NCBI GenBank assembly: GCA_035236585.1
Contig: CP141139.1
Coordinates: 53,885,217 to 53,949,216, forward strand
From: Warburgia ugandensis
Lineage: Eukaryota; Streptophyta; Magnoliopsida; Canellales; Canellaceae
Length of the DNA stretch: 64,000 bases
Reading direction: 5' to 3'
How positions within the stretch are numbered: the first letter of the stretch is position 1; the number at the start of each line of letters is the position of its first letter. Of the stretch, positions 51,641 through 64,000 are shown piece after piece. The notes below the pieces were generated by a model. The model was given only the letters and a program-made list of their open reading frames with translations, was not told the DNA's origin and made no database searches. Both the position numbers and the translations under genes were made by a program.

Positions 51641-52330
51641 CCTTTATAAGGAGGTGACACAATGGTCTGGATATTGCATTAAAATCTTTGATAAACCTCC
51701 TATAGAATCTTGCATGACCTAGGAAAGAGTGAATGCCCCTAACAGATTTTAGTATGGGCAGATTGGTAATTAGGTCAACTTTGGCTCTATCTATCTCTAT
51801 ACCTTTGAATCACACTATGTGGCTTAGAACAATTCCCTTAGGAACCATGAAATGGCACTTTTCCCAATTATGCACTATATTGCTTTCCTTACAACGACTT
51901 AAGACTTTTCTTAGATTTTCATGGCATGTTTCAAATGAATCACCCAAAATAGAAAGGTCATCCACAAAAACCTCTAAGATTCTCTCTACCATATCACTAA
52001 AGATACTCAGCATGCAGCATTGAAATGTGGCAAGAACATTACATAATCCAAGTGGCTTTCTTTTATAAGCAAAAGTGCCAAAAGGCCATGTAAAGGTTGT
52101 CTTTTCCTAATCCTTTGGTGCAATTTCTATCTGGTTATACCCTAAGTAACCATCTAGAAAATAATAGTATTGATGTCCTGCAAGGCTTTCTAACATTTGA
52201 TCAATAAAGGGTAAGGGAAAATGGCACTTCCTATAACATCTTTGTGTTCCTTTAAAGTGTCTATTAACTGTTCCTCCTAAGATGTTTCTATTTGGGGGAA
52301 AATTATCATAGAAAAAGTCTCTTTTTCTCC
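51640..52330 (-). pseudogene. Athila-like reverse transcriptase, deleted and broken
   Basis: The - strand shows HFPLPFIDQMLESLAG, YFLDGYLGYNQIEIAP, FTWPFGTFAYKRKPLGL and then an intact 67-codon stretch (51810-52013) with MLSIFSDMVERILEVFVDD (catalytic FVDD) and NWEKCHFMVPKGIVL. Upstream, LIDTLKEHKDVIG is joined directly to the HFPLPF block near 52230. The RT finger region of roughly 120 residues that normally separates them is deleted. One stop also lies before EKTTFTW. Confidence 0.87.
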
Positions 52331-52639
52331 TAAATAGGCATATTTAAATATGATGGTAGAGATTTTAATTCAAGTTTAGGAGGTTCTACTGATGATGGAA
52401 TGAGAGTGGATTCCCTTTGTAGAAGTTCCTCGAAATAAGGTTTTCATTTTTTTGTATCCATGATAGGAAGAGAATCAAGGAGGGCATTAACTTCCTCTAT
52501 TAATGCATCTCTATTAAATTCATAAAACTGGGCCAAATGGGCCTCAAGTGAGTCGAACAAGAAAGTTGATTGAAAATGATCTTGCAAAACTGATTATATC
52601 ATGTTGACACAATGTAAGTTCATCAGTTTACTTATAAAT

Positions 52640-53060
52640 GTTGACGATGTTTAGCTCTAATGTCATATTACCAAAAGAGAATTTCATGACACCAGTTCTA
52701 TAGTTAATTAAAGCATTAGAGGTAGCAAAAAATGGTCATCCCAGGATGAGTGGTATTTCATTCTTGTCATTCACTACTAGTTGTGTATCCAGAACTAGAA
52801 AATCTATAGGGAAGCAAAACTATTCTACCTGGACAAGCACATCTTCTATTACCCCTCTTGGTATCTTCACAAAATGATCAACTAGTTGGATTATAGTAGA
52901 AGTAGGTTTTAGCTCACCCAAGGCTAACTATTCATATACCGAGTATGGTAGTAGGTTCACACTAGATACCAAATCAAGTAAAGCTTTATTTATCTTATAG
53001 TTGTCAATTATGCGAGTAAGACTACAGCAACTTGGATCCTTGTATTTTGGTGGTGTATGA
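52640..53060 (-). pseudogene. Athila-like aspartic protease
   Basis: The - strand reads INKALLDLVSSVNLLPYSVY (near 52955-52995) and then LGELKPTS-like, VKIPRGVIEDVLVQV, DFLVLDTQ and LINYRTGVMKFSFGNMTL. The catalytic triad, normally Asp-x-Gly-Ala/Ser, reads D-L-V-S-S, so the Gly is lost. Stops lie inside the domain. Its role would be cleavage of the Gag-Pol precursor. Confidence 0.8.
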
Positions 53061-53265
53061 TTTTGAAGAATGGAACTAACTTTTTCAGTAAAAAATGCCT
53101 TATTTTGGATGTTTATTCTTCTTTTTATGGTACAAAGGTCTTTTAAGAATTTGACATATGATGAGATTTTTTTATTACATCCAAGATCATTATGTTGATC
53201 TTGACTTGCTTGAAAATTTCTAAAGTATCATCATTAGAGGTGAACTTTGGAGCTTGATGCAACCT

Positions 53266-54890
53266 CTAAGGAAATGGAGCAGGGATAGGACATGGGTCAA
53301 CAGTTGAAGTGGGGTCCTTCTCTATATATTTTTCTTTAACTTTGATGGATTTTTCTACCTGTTCAGTCTTTTGTGGTTCATCCTTCTCAATTCTTTTACC
53401 ACTCCTCAGAATGGTAACAGCCTTAATCTGTTCCATGTTAGAGTTATATGATGCAGTGAATGTATTATTGCTAACCGCATGCACTCCCTTAAGGTTTGCT
53501 TGTGATTGAGCTAGAAACTTTCCTTTTTCCATGTTTTGCATCCATTGACTCATCATATTTTTTATTTCATTAAGAAACTGATTGATTGGTTTTAGTTGGA
53601 CTTATAACCAAGAAGTTTTCCTCTCTTGGTTTTGAATGAGTTGATTGATATTATCCTCTATAAGCCTTTTGGGTGGGGGTAAGTAAAGTCCAAAAGTAGG
53701 AGGTTAATGAGTTTGGTATGAGGGTAGGGCAAGAAGTCCTTGGTTTTGTTGGTGAGCTTGGTATGGTCCAGGTCGTGAGACTTTAGTACTAGGTCCATTT
53801 TTCCATCTAAAATTAGGATGATTTCTTTAGTTGGGATTATAAGACTCAGATAATGGGAAGAAAGGTCTTTTATAAGTGTAAGTGCATTAGCCTAATCATG
53901 AAGTACTTCTTGAAATGATGGAATGGTAGGGCATTCCTGAGTAGGATGGGCAGTATCCTCACAAATGCTACACACTTGTTCATCCTTATTTGAGTTTTTC
54001 TTTCCCATTTCTATGGCTTCTACATTTCTAGCTAGGGATGCTAGTATGGCATTAATTTCATCTTTGTTAGACATGGCATGCCTCCCCTAGCATGGGTGGT
54101 AGTGGGCTTGGGCCTATTTAGATGTTCTACTATTTCTAAGTCAGCCAAATTTGTGCACTCTCACCTAGCCATTCTAAATACTTTTCTACCTCATCTTGTT
54201 GTCTTTTAGAAAGTTAATATTGCTCATCATCTCTACAAATTGGCACATGTGAGAACTAAGTCTTTTATAAAAGAAGTTGATGATGTGCCATGATGTGAGT
54301 AAATAATTAAAAGATCCTTGAACCTTTCCCATTATCGGTAGAATGATTCTTTATCCTTCTGAGTAAAATTCATGATCTTTTGGTGGAGTGTATTTGTTCT
54401 ATGCATAGGGAAGAAATTTTTCAAAAATTTCCTAGTCATTTCATTCCAGGTCCTTATGGAATCTACTAGCAGTGCATTAAACCACATTTTAGCTTTTTTC
54501 TTTAAAGAGAAAGAAAAAAGTTTAAGCTTAACAACATCTAGACCAATGTTTTGTGTTCTTTGATTACTTCATACCTCATCAAATTCTTTAAGGTTCAAAT
54601 AAGGACTTTCATTATCTAATCATGGAATTTGGGTAGTAATTGGATTACTCTCATTTTTAATTCTAAAGCACCAGCATTTTGAGAAAGAATAATATAGGAT
54701 GGGGTACTGGTGCTTGTAGGCTGAAGGTTCTGCCACGAATGTTTTGATAACCATGACTGTCTCTATGTTCACTGTATTGGTCCCACTCCCTATTATTATA
54801 TCTTCTCCAATCTCTATTTGATAGCTGAGTATTCCTTGATGGTGGAAGTTGATTTTCATCATGCATTAGAGGTGGTGGGTCCTCATTCAT
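53266..54890 (-). pseudogene. Athila-like gag, broken
   Basis: The - strand starts with ATG at 54888-54890 (MNEDPPPLMHDENQL). A capsid domain follows with KAKMWFNALLVDSIRTWNEM, RKFLKNFFPMHRT and FTQKDKESFYR-WERFKDLL. A CCHC zinc knuckle CSICEDTAHPTQEC (53930-53985) binds RNA. The linker AVTILRSGKRIEK (~53400), typical of the gag-pol boundary in this lineage, is present. Frameshifts and stops occur between these blocks, for example a stop before WERFKDLL. Confidence 0.82.
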
Positions 54891-56214
<1,324 letters not shown>

Positions 56215-57087
56215 TTATTTTTTGAATTTTTTGGATTTTATATTAAATTTTATGAAAACTCCATGTGCTATTGTAGTGTAGCTTATGCAAGTTCGGGTCA
56301 ATCCCATAGAGACTCGACTTAAAAAGATTAAGTTTTAAAAAAAATTAATTGTATAAAAAATAAAAATGACAAAAATTAAATAACAAGAAATTATAAACTC
56401 AAATCCATTTAACAAATGAAAACTATGGAAATTGAAATTAAAAAAGATAGAAAATTAACTAAAAACAAATAAAATCTACTTCCCTGGCTTAATTATGACA
56501 AATTTCTTCAAATATGATAATATCAAAGTTGATTAGCCTTCATTAATCTCTCACTAATACTTTTGATTAAGGATCAAATGGCTGATTAAGTAGATTCCCT
56601 AAAATTTTGATGATCTGGACTAAGAAAGAATTTTGAATTTTGGATAGCTTAGATTGAATCTCTGGATTTCAGATTAAAGATTAGAACTGATGGATAAGCT
56701 AAGAGATGTCCTAAGAACAAAATCTAAAGATTAATTGAAAATCTGAACAGAAACAGATCAAGAAATAAAGAAATACTATTTATTAAAGCTAAACATTGAT
56801 TTAGTTAAGCTTAAATAAAATAGGCTTGGATTACACAGTTCCTAGATTAATCTGAAAACATTTCAAAACCTATATTGCAGAATCTGGATAAAACAAGACT
56901 GGAATAAGATTAGAAAAGGATTAAATTGGAATTTAAATTAAAGACCAAAAGCAAACTTGAAAATTTCCAGTTTCCTAGTTTTAAACAAAAAAAAAGAGGA
57001 AACCTACTTGACGGTAGAAGAAGATGAAGTAGGGGGAGAAGAAGAGGGAGGGAAGGAGGGGAAAAGAGAGAAAGAGGGGAAACCCTA
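56215..57087 (-). repeat. 5' LTR of the Athila-like element, U5 side
   Basis: Collinear with 43877-44700: ctattgtagtgtagcttatgc, gtcaatcccata, aaaacaaataaaatctactt, tacttttgattaaggatc, and the ggaagaagatgaag purine block. The extreme end is decayed, so the start is approximate. It is cut at 57087 by the solo LTR. Confidence 0.82.
57083..57087. repeat. Left 5-bp target duplication (cccta) of the long solo LTR
   Basis: It is identical to 61786-61790. Joining the two sides restores the order seen in the partner LTR at about 44710. Confidence 0.92.
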
Positions 57088-60000
57088 TGTAATAACCCCA
57101 ATTTTTGTAATTGATTGAGAAAATCAATAAAGTTTGAGTTTCAGATATTTCGGGCTGAAATATTAGGGTTATTTAGAATTATTTTTTTTATAAAAGTGTA
57201 ATTAAATAATAAGACATGTAAAATTGAAATTTAACTTAGCAAACCTTTCAAAATAACTGTAAGCACGACAAATTCTGAATTCGGATGAGAAATCCTTAAG
57301 TTTCTTCATTTCTTGAACAAAAGGGTAAGATAGTAATTTTACCCAAAAATCAAAATCTCCAAAAAAAATGAGATATCAAAATTTAGAATGTACTAAGAAG
57401 TACGAATCCAACGCCACTAAGTACACTCAAATCCAAGATCATGGGAATAAAACCCAAAATTTTATACATAAATGGCAAAACGGTCTTTTTACACCCATGT
57501 GGGGCCCACAAGGGACCCAAAAACGAATCTTATGAGCAGCCCACGTGAAGTCATGGGTTAACAAACACCATCTAGTCTGGGGGAAGAAAAATGGAGCATG
57601 GGGAAGAATTAATAATAATAAATTAAATATTATAATAATGAAAAAAGAGCAAAATGCCTATAAATACAACCCCAAAAACCCTCCAAAAATGCTCATAAAA
57701 TCCCCACGAAATTTTCTTCACTCTCCCTAAAAAATTAGACCTAGATCCTTTTCCAAAAACCTAAAATTTCCAAGAGATATCTCTCTTTTCAATTTCTTTT
57801 TCTTTTTAGAATGGAAAAAGAGACCTAAAATCAATTAGGCACTCTGTTCCAAATCTAATTTCATCAATTCCACCATTCAAAGCTTCCCATCATATCTTAA
57901 CTACAAAACCCCCAAAGCAATTTCAAGATCCAACGGTTCAAACAATGGAAATTTGCAAGAAAGGTGGATCTTAGGGCATATCTTCATCAACAAGGTATTC
58001 TTTTAAAATTGGGCATATAACCAAGATTTTTTCTCCAATCAGGTATGTGGGAATACTTTCTATACATGTTTACTTATGTTTAATGAAAATTTTATTTTAC
58101 TGTAATTTATTTTGATGAAAAAAAAGTAAAAAAAAGAGGTAATAATAGCACCTTCAATTCAGGCCTATAGAGGGCTCCGGTGGAAAATTGGACCTTACCA
58201 ATCGATCAAGAAGTGTCCAAAACCCCTAGGGTACAATTTTCACTAAATTTCATGACGGTTTGGTCCCTCAATTGAGAAGGGATTGATTGGACGGTCCAAA
58301 TGGACTGTCCGATCTCCTGACCTGATGGACGACGTGTGAAATGCCACACGCGCACCCGCGCAAGCGCGTGCGACGACGTTCCATGTGTGTCCATGGATGC
58401 CCCACGAGGGCGCTGTCCGTTCCTTGGGCCTAGATCAAATCCAGGCCCTAGGAAGGACTGTGAACTTCTAGATCACATTCTGAAGTCATCTGAACTCCAC
58501 ATTGAGATCGGAAAGAAGCTATGGAAAGCTTGAAACCTCTACTTTCTAATGAAATAATAAAATGGACATAATATTCAGTAAAAATTTTTGTATTAAAGAA
58601 ACAAGTTTCCAATTACCTAGATCTTCAAGATCTGAGATGATCAGATCTTAAAAATATGTTTTAATAATGATATACTATTGAAATAAAGTGATATCTATGG
58701 TTTATTTGGACATATTTGAGATATATTAAGGGATCTACCCATTATGATAGAAAAACCCTAAAAATACAAAGGGACCCACTTGATCAATGAGATCAAGTGT
58801 AATCAGATCCTTAGGATGGATAAAATGAATGTTGATATAATGAAATCTAAGAAATCATTGATGGATTATGACAAAAATGGATCAATATGATCTTTGGACC
58901 TTAATAAAGAAAATCCCCTAAATATAACTAATACCCTTCATCAAAGGAAAAGATCTAAGATCTAATGGTTGGATTATAAGTAAAGGTTTCTAAAAATGTT
59001 AGTGTAATTAGTTTCATTTTATATAATAGCATTTTAAATATGATTATAGTATAAAGCATGCTAGTATAACATTTAGACTTTATCATGATATGTGATTTGT
59101 TTGTTATCATAAGGTACTAGATTTAATTATCTTAGGGGCACTTTAGTGTGATTTCATGCCATTCTAACTTAGGACAATGCTAGAATTTCATATAAGTTTA
59201 TACTATAGTATGAGATTATACTTTAAGTCCATGTTAGTTTAAATTGAGTTATTAAGGTATATTAGTTCGAAATCATGTTAGAGTAATTTTAAGTACCTTG
59301 CCTCATTATCATTAAGTGTTAAATTATGTTGTTTTATGCTTTGAATTTATAATTCATTTATGGTTAAATGTTATTAGTAGATCTACTTGTTATGAGATAA
59401 AGAGCATAAAATATAAAAAATGTAATCTAATGAGAAAGTAGAGTTTCATGACACAAATAAGAATGGAGTACTTTGGACTTAATTAGTAAGGGCTATAGTT
59501 AGTAGGACAATATAAGGATTATCAAATCCTTGGCCCAAATTAGGAAAAGAATAATAAACCCCATGAATGACATTATAAATATTCATGGACTTAATTAAAA
59601 TCCATTAGAAAGAGTACTTAGGGTAAACATGCTTATAGGAACCTTATGAAAGGTTGAGCTATGGTCATTCTAGTGAATGATAAACATAGTGGTTAAGGGG
59701 GTTATCTAATAGATCCTCGCTCTTCCCCTACCTTCCATTGACGTTTGTGAGGTCTAAACGCCTCCTTACATGAGGATTGAAGTGCCACTTTGTGTTCACA
59801 CATTCAACTAGTAAGCCTTAGCCAATTGGAAATAAGAGGAGCAGTCTAGATTTAAGCTTGAATATGTTACCTTCAACCAGCACATTAACTGGTTGAATAA
59901 TAATAATAAGAGCATAAAAGGTTAGTAAATTACCTAACCCTAATAAAAACAGTAAGTAAGATAAGGATGATCAAACAAGATCCATTAGATCTTGGATGAT

Positions 60001-61785
60001 CACGAACAATAAGAAATAGAATATTATATTGTACTTAGTATGCATGTTTATTAGTGTGCTTGTTATAGTTCATTAGATTAGATAATCCAAACCCTTGATC
60101 AAAGATGATTCAAGGAAGAAAACCAAGATCATCCTCCTTAGGGATAATTCAATAACTGAACTTAGATCAAAGAAGAACTAGATAATAGAAGATCTAGGAC
60201 TCTGATATTTATCAACATGTGTAGATTGTAAATCAATGGATCTATGAAAGATAAAGATCAAGGAGATGGACACACAAAGACTGAGAGATAGAAAAATACT
60301 TAGATATGAATGATCTAAAGATCATTCTAAACATTAGATATAGTGAGCAATAGGATTGTTCAAAATTTATATATTGACAATATGTATAGATGTACAGATT
60401 ACATACATCAGTCAAGATCATGGAAGATTGGGGAAAAGAGATCAATCGTTAAAGGTAGGAGGATTTGATGAATGCATTTACATGAGATATACATGATTGT
60501 ACTCATGATCTTATGTTGACAAGAGTAATGTTAATACTTGTATTAAATCTCTTGAAAACCTTATGATCCAACCAAACACATATAAGATGGTTAAGGACTA
60601 AACTATAAGTGAATAGGGAACTAAAAAATATTTCAGCCCTAAGTAAACAGACATATGGTCTGATATATATGAAATCTATTTTACATACAAGCTTGGAGGC
60701 TTGTGAGTTTGTTTTAATAGGCATAAGCCTAGGGGAATGCTATTGCTAGAGGAGTTATGAGGGTTTGGCCACCCGCTCCTTGAAATTTGATGATATGATG
60801 ATACCTTGCCCAAAGAGAGGCTAAAAGTTGGGTGGTGGCAATTATGGGAAGGCCACCACTATGAAAGTCTTGCCCCCCATACGGGCAGTGACATAATATT
60901 TTCCACCGTGGTATCAGTGGTGAACAAGGCAGTTATCCGAGCGCTTTAGTACGGATCATAGTGCAACATAGCAACCTTTTTTATTATTTTGCACTATGAT
61001 GCATATGAGAACAGGCATAGTGAAATGCCTTATGTTGTAGCATAATGAAATGCTAGGTAATTATATATTACCAATATTTCCCAAGAAGGGAAATTCCCAG
61101 TATAAGATTAGCTATAATACTAAATTCTCACAATGAAGAGAATTGATCAGCTTAGTTGGGAATGATATTTGACTATTTTCATAAATTTAACTGGTTTACT
61201 CATGAAGAGTATGTATGTATATATATATACATAAATGACAAAGTAAAGAGTAGAGACATGAATATGTTGAGGGATAATGGGATTATGAAGTATTGGAATT
61301 ACATTGTCAATTATTATGCTTCTTGAATCCCCTACCAAGCATTGCTTGCTAAGATATTATAAATAATGCAATATCTCAGATACAGGGAAGGAGAGTTAGG
61401 AGCTGAAGACGATAGAAGACTTGAAGAGAATAATCTTCAAGGTATACCCTTGAAGACATGTATTTTTCTTTGTCGAGAGTATTTATTGTATGGTGAGCTT
61501 GAGTTTTGGATTATGTAATTTGGATAAGTACTGTAATAGATTTGGCTGTACTGTGAACCACTGGATGGATCCTGGAATTTAATAAAAGTATATTCCTTCA
61601 ATGGAATTTTATTTTGTACACAAATTGTACTTATGTTATGTATGGAGTGGTGACTTGGGTTTTCAAAACAAGTTCTAAAGAAAAGAATTTCCGCTACTTT
61701 GTTTTGCGAATTTTTTTTTACACTCTTAAGGGCCCTACCTTTCAAAATACATTACAAAACGTGTTACAAAACCCGAGTCATCACA
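57088..61785 (+). mobile_element. 4.70 kb solo LTR of a long-LTR retrotransposon
   Basis: It starts TGTAATAACCCC and ends GTCATCACA. Perfect cccta duplications flank it. No gag/pol and no second terminal repeat were seen inside. TATA-like tataaata is at 57659 and an aataaaag signal at about 61580 near the end. It shares blocks in opposite orientation with the LTR at 47354-50318. It includes a short CpG-rich block at about 58325-58380. Confidence 0.85.
57659..57666 (+). promoter_or_regulatory. TATA box-like site of the 4.70 kb LTR
   Basis: cctataaatacaaccc lies about 570 bases into the LTR and is followed by C-rich, A-rich leader-like sequence, as expected at a U3/R boundary. Confidence 0.5.
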
Positions 61786-61790
61786 CCCTA

Positions 61791-62972
61791 CTTGGGTTTT
61801 CCCCTACAATGAAGGGAGAAGGTGTCAGAGGATGAGAGACTAAAAAATAGAAGTGCTGCTGACATGAGGAGGGATTTGTAAACAAAGATGCATGCCAACA
61901 ATGAAGCAAGGAAGAGGGGTGAGAAGAGGCAGGCTGGGATTAGGCAAGAGAAGAAGGAGTAGAGGAAGGTGTGGTGCAGGAGGGAGAGAGAGAGAGAGTA
62001 GAGGGGGAGTGGTGCAGTGAACAGGGGGATAGAGAGAGGGATGAGAGGGAGAGAAAGAGATAGATTTGAGAGGAGAGAGAGGGGGTGTGTGGTGAGGGAA
62101 ACAAAGAGTATGGGTAAGAGAAGAGGGGTTGCAGTGAAAGAGAGAGAGGGAACGAGTGACAGCAGATGAGAGAGAGGTGCTCGCCGGAATCTCCTGCAGC
62201 TCTTCTTAGGTTCCACGGTTGTCTAAGACTTGGGGCAAGGTAGAGAGAAGAGAGGATGTGAGCTAGGAATGGTGAATTCTAGGTTTATTGATGGAAACTG
62301 AGAGAGATAAAGAAAGGGAGATGAGAGGGAGTGGTGCGGCAGAGAGGGAGATAGGAGATAGGGGAGCGAAAGAGCAGAGAGAAGGGAGAAAAGAGAGGGA
62401 GAAGGGAAGGGGGTGGTCGGTCAGTTTCTGTTGGCTACCCTCCTCTATTTACGGTTCTTGCTGATCCTCCTTCTCTTCCTTTCTTCTGCTATTTTTAAGC
62501 TCAGTGGCCCTTCCTATTTGAGTTTGTCTCCTTCTAATTTTGGTTGTATCCTTCTCTCCTTAGTTTTCTCGTATACTTCTTAGAAAGCAAATATCAAAGA
62601 CTCTTTTCTCTATAAGTAATATCTATAGGATTTTCTTTCTTATTCCTTTAGGCATCTCCATCTTATATTATGGGCCCCGCATTGCCTTTTGGTCCTTGGT
62701 TATCATCTAGTAAATTAATTCAATCCAAGCCATTCAATGTTCAATTTTGTTGATTTGTACCATACAAAACTCAATTAGATTCATCTTGATCATACTTTAA
62801 TCCACAAATGAGCGCCTACTGATCATCTGACCATTAAATTTTACAAATCAATATTTGGATGATTAATTGGAACAAAAATGCAAAATTAAGCTAAAAATTA
62901 TAAATTGACTAAGTGGATGATTTAATTAAATGCTAAATTAGGAGAATTTTATCCGAAATTAAACACTTAATA
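61791..62972 (-). repeat. 5' LTR of the Athila-like element, U3 side
   Basis: Resumes with cttgggttttccc, then a purine-rich block, gtgctcgccgg, ggttccacggttgtcta, and ends aaattaaacacttaata, where the partner has …cttaaca. The terminal CA is mutated to TA. It carries about 300 bases more purine-rich sequence than the 3' LTR. Confidence 0.84.
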
Positions 62973-62977
62973 TTTAT
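62973..62977. repeat. Right target site duplication of the Athila-like element
   Basis: tttat, paired with cctat at 43872-43876; both are one change from tctat of the array consensus. Confidence 0.78.
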
Positions 62978-64000
62978 TGATTTACTAAAAGCTAAATGAT
63001 TCTGAATTCAGAAGATAAAGAATTGAACAAAATATCAATTGAAATGCACTTTCCTTGCATGATCATAGCAAGATTCTTCAATTCTAGTAACATCTGAGTC
63101 GATCACCCTTCATCAATCCTTCACTCAGGTCTTTGTTTAATGATTCAATGGTTGGATCATGTAGATCTTCATAAAATCTGATGATTAGGATCAATATAAG
63201 AATATAGGATTGGATAGTTTAGATTGATTGTGCGAACTTAGGATGTAAGATCCGAGTCAATGGATCAATTAGTAATTGAAATTTTATGAAAACCTAAAAT
63301 TGGATTTCAAATAAGAAATAAATAAACATAAGAACTAAAGCAAACAGTCTGTTAAGTTTTGACCATTGGTATGGCTAGGTTAAAACTGATCAAGGGTTAC
63401 ACTATAAAGTTTAAGGATTAACTGAGAAAAGGACAAAATAGGGTTGAGATTAAAAAAGGTAAAAATGAGAAATTTTCTAGTTTTCTATTTTCAAAACTTG
63501 ATTGAGGAAGAAGATGAAAGCAGGGAGGGGGGAACAATGATCTCTTTGCCGTAGTCTTCTCCTCCCTCACTTCCTTCTTCTATGGTTGATGCAAGGACTG
63601 AGAATGACAGTAGAACAAGGTGAGAAAATTGATGGTTGCTATTGAGGAAAGAACCTATTGGGAGGAAGATGACGATGAGGCTAAGGGTGAGAGTGAGGCT
63701 GGAAGGGAAATAATGGATGAAAAAAGAGAGGAAAACCCTCCTTTATGGCTAAACTAGGTGAGGTTAGCAACGAGGAGTAAGGGAATGACAAAGAAATCAA
63801 AGTGGAAAATTGTGATAGATGAATCCAGGAAAACCCAACCATGAGAGAGAGAGGGGGTGGGGGGGGGGGACGGGATGGATGAAAAACTAAGTCGAGTTGG
63901 GTTTAGTTCGGTGTTCTTTCTTCAGGTGCTCTCTCCTTCCTACAGATCATATGATGAAGAGGGAGAGAGTTACTCTCCCTTACCAGATATCCTCTACAAC
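62978..64000 (-). repeat. Continuation of array unit A9, cut by the window end
   Basis: It begins tgatttactaaaa, the base after the interruption at 43876, and is collinear with A3-A8: gattctgaattcag, gagtcgatcacccttcatc, cctccctcacttccttcttc, gaagatgacgatgagg. At the dinucleotide site it has a short (GA)n followed by a G-rich run (about 63844-63871). Confidence 0.85.
63844..63872. repeat. Short (GA)n followed by a G-rich run
   Basis: gagagagagaggggg is followed by tggggggggggga. It stands where other units have (GA)41-55. Confidence 0.9.

Noticed and set aside
60908..60925. tggtatcagtgg as a primer binding site (initiator Met tRNA type)
   Set aside because: It lies inside the 4.70 kb LTR, not next to an LTR end, and a similar ggtggtatcatgg occurs inside the sister LTR. 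A PBS should follow the LTR.

Overview
The window is nuclear DNA of a flowering plant. The evidence is (i) the last two coding exons of a plant-specific BAH-PHD chromatin reader of the EBS type, separated by a ~7 kb intron, (ii) angiosperm Au SINEs, (iii) an RTE-type plant LINE, (iv) an Athila-like Ty3/gypsy retrotransposon, and (v) AT-rich, repeat-dominated sequence with very long (AG)n tracts. There is no CRISPR array, operon or prokaryote-like coding. The species cannot be named from the sequence.

Layout. 1-14130 is the 3' half of one gene on the + strand. 1-7004 is presumed intron, 7005-7143 an exon carrying the end of a PHD finger, 7144-14103 a 6,960-base intron, and 14104-14130 a 27-base last exon with the stop codon. 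The earlier exons (BAH domain, first half of the PHD finger) were not found and probably lie upstream of the window. The introns hold two Au SINEs, one other tRNA-derived SINE, a probable solo LTR and many local tandem duplications. 14131-18165 is the 3' UTR and intergenic DNA. 18165-21203 is a dead RTE LINE (+). 21204-23284 is unclassified DNA, part of it strongly pyrimidine-rich.

From 23285 to the window end the DNA is nested retrotransposon material. Its base layer is a head-to-tail array of about nine ~2.25 kb units plus a tenth broken one. Each unit is an Athila/Tat-like LTR (- orientation) fused to its polypurine tract and ~0.5 kb of 3' UTR. Most full units carry a purine dinucleotide tract at the same place. 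A diverged LTR (23672-25522) sits inside the first unit. The tenth unit was split by a complete Athila-like element (43877-62972, -) with two LTRs, gag, protease, RT, RNase H and integrase relics. That element was then hit twice by a second family with very long LTRs: a 4.70 kb solo LTR (57088-61785, +) with a perfect 5-bp target duplication lies in its 5' LTR, and a 2.97 kb LTR (47354-50318, -) lies in its integrase region.

The only gene likely to be functional is the EBS-like one. All transposon reading frames are broken. The most notable structure is the LTR/3'-UTR tandem array, together with the order of events that can be read from the nesting.
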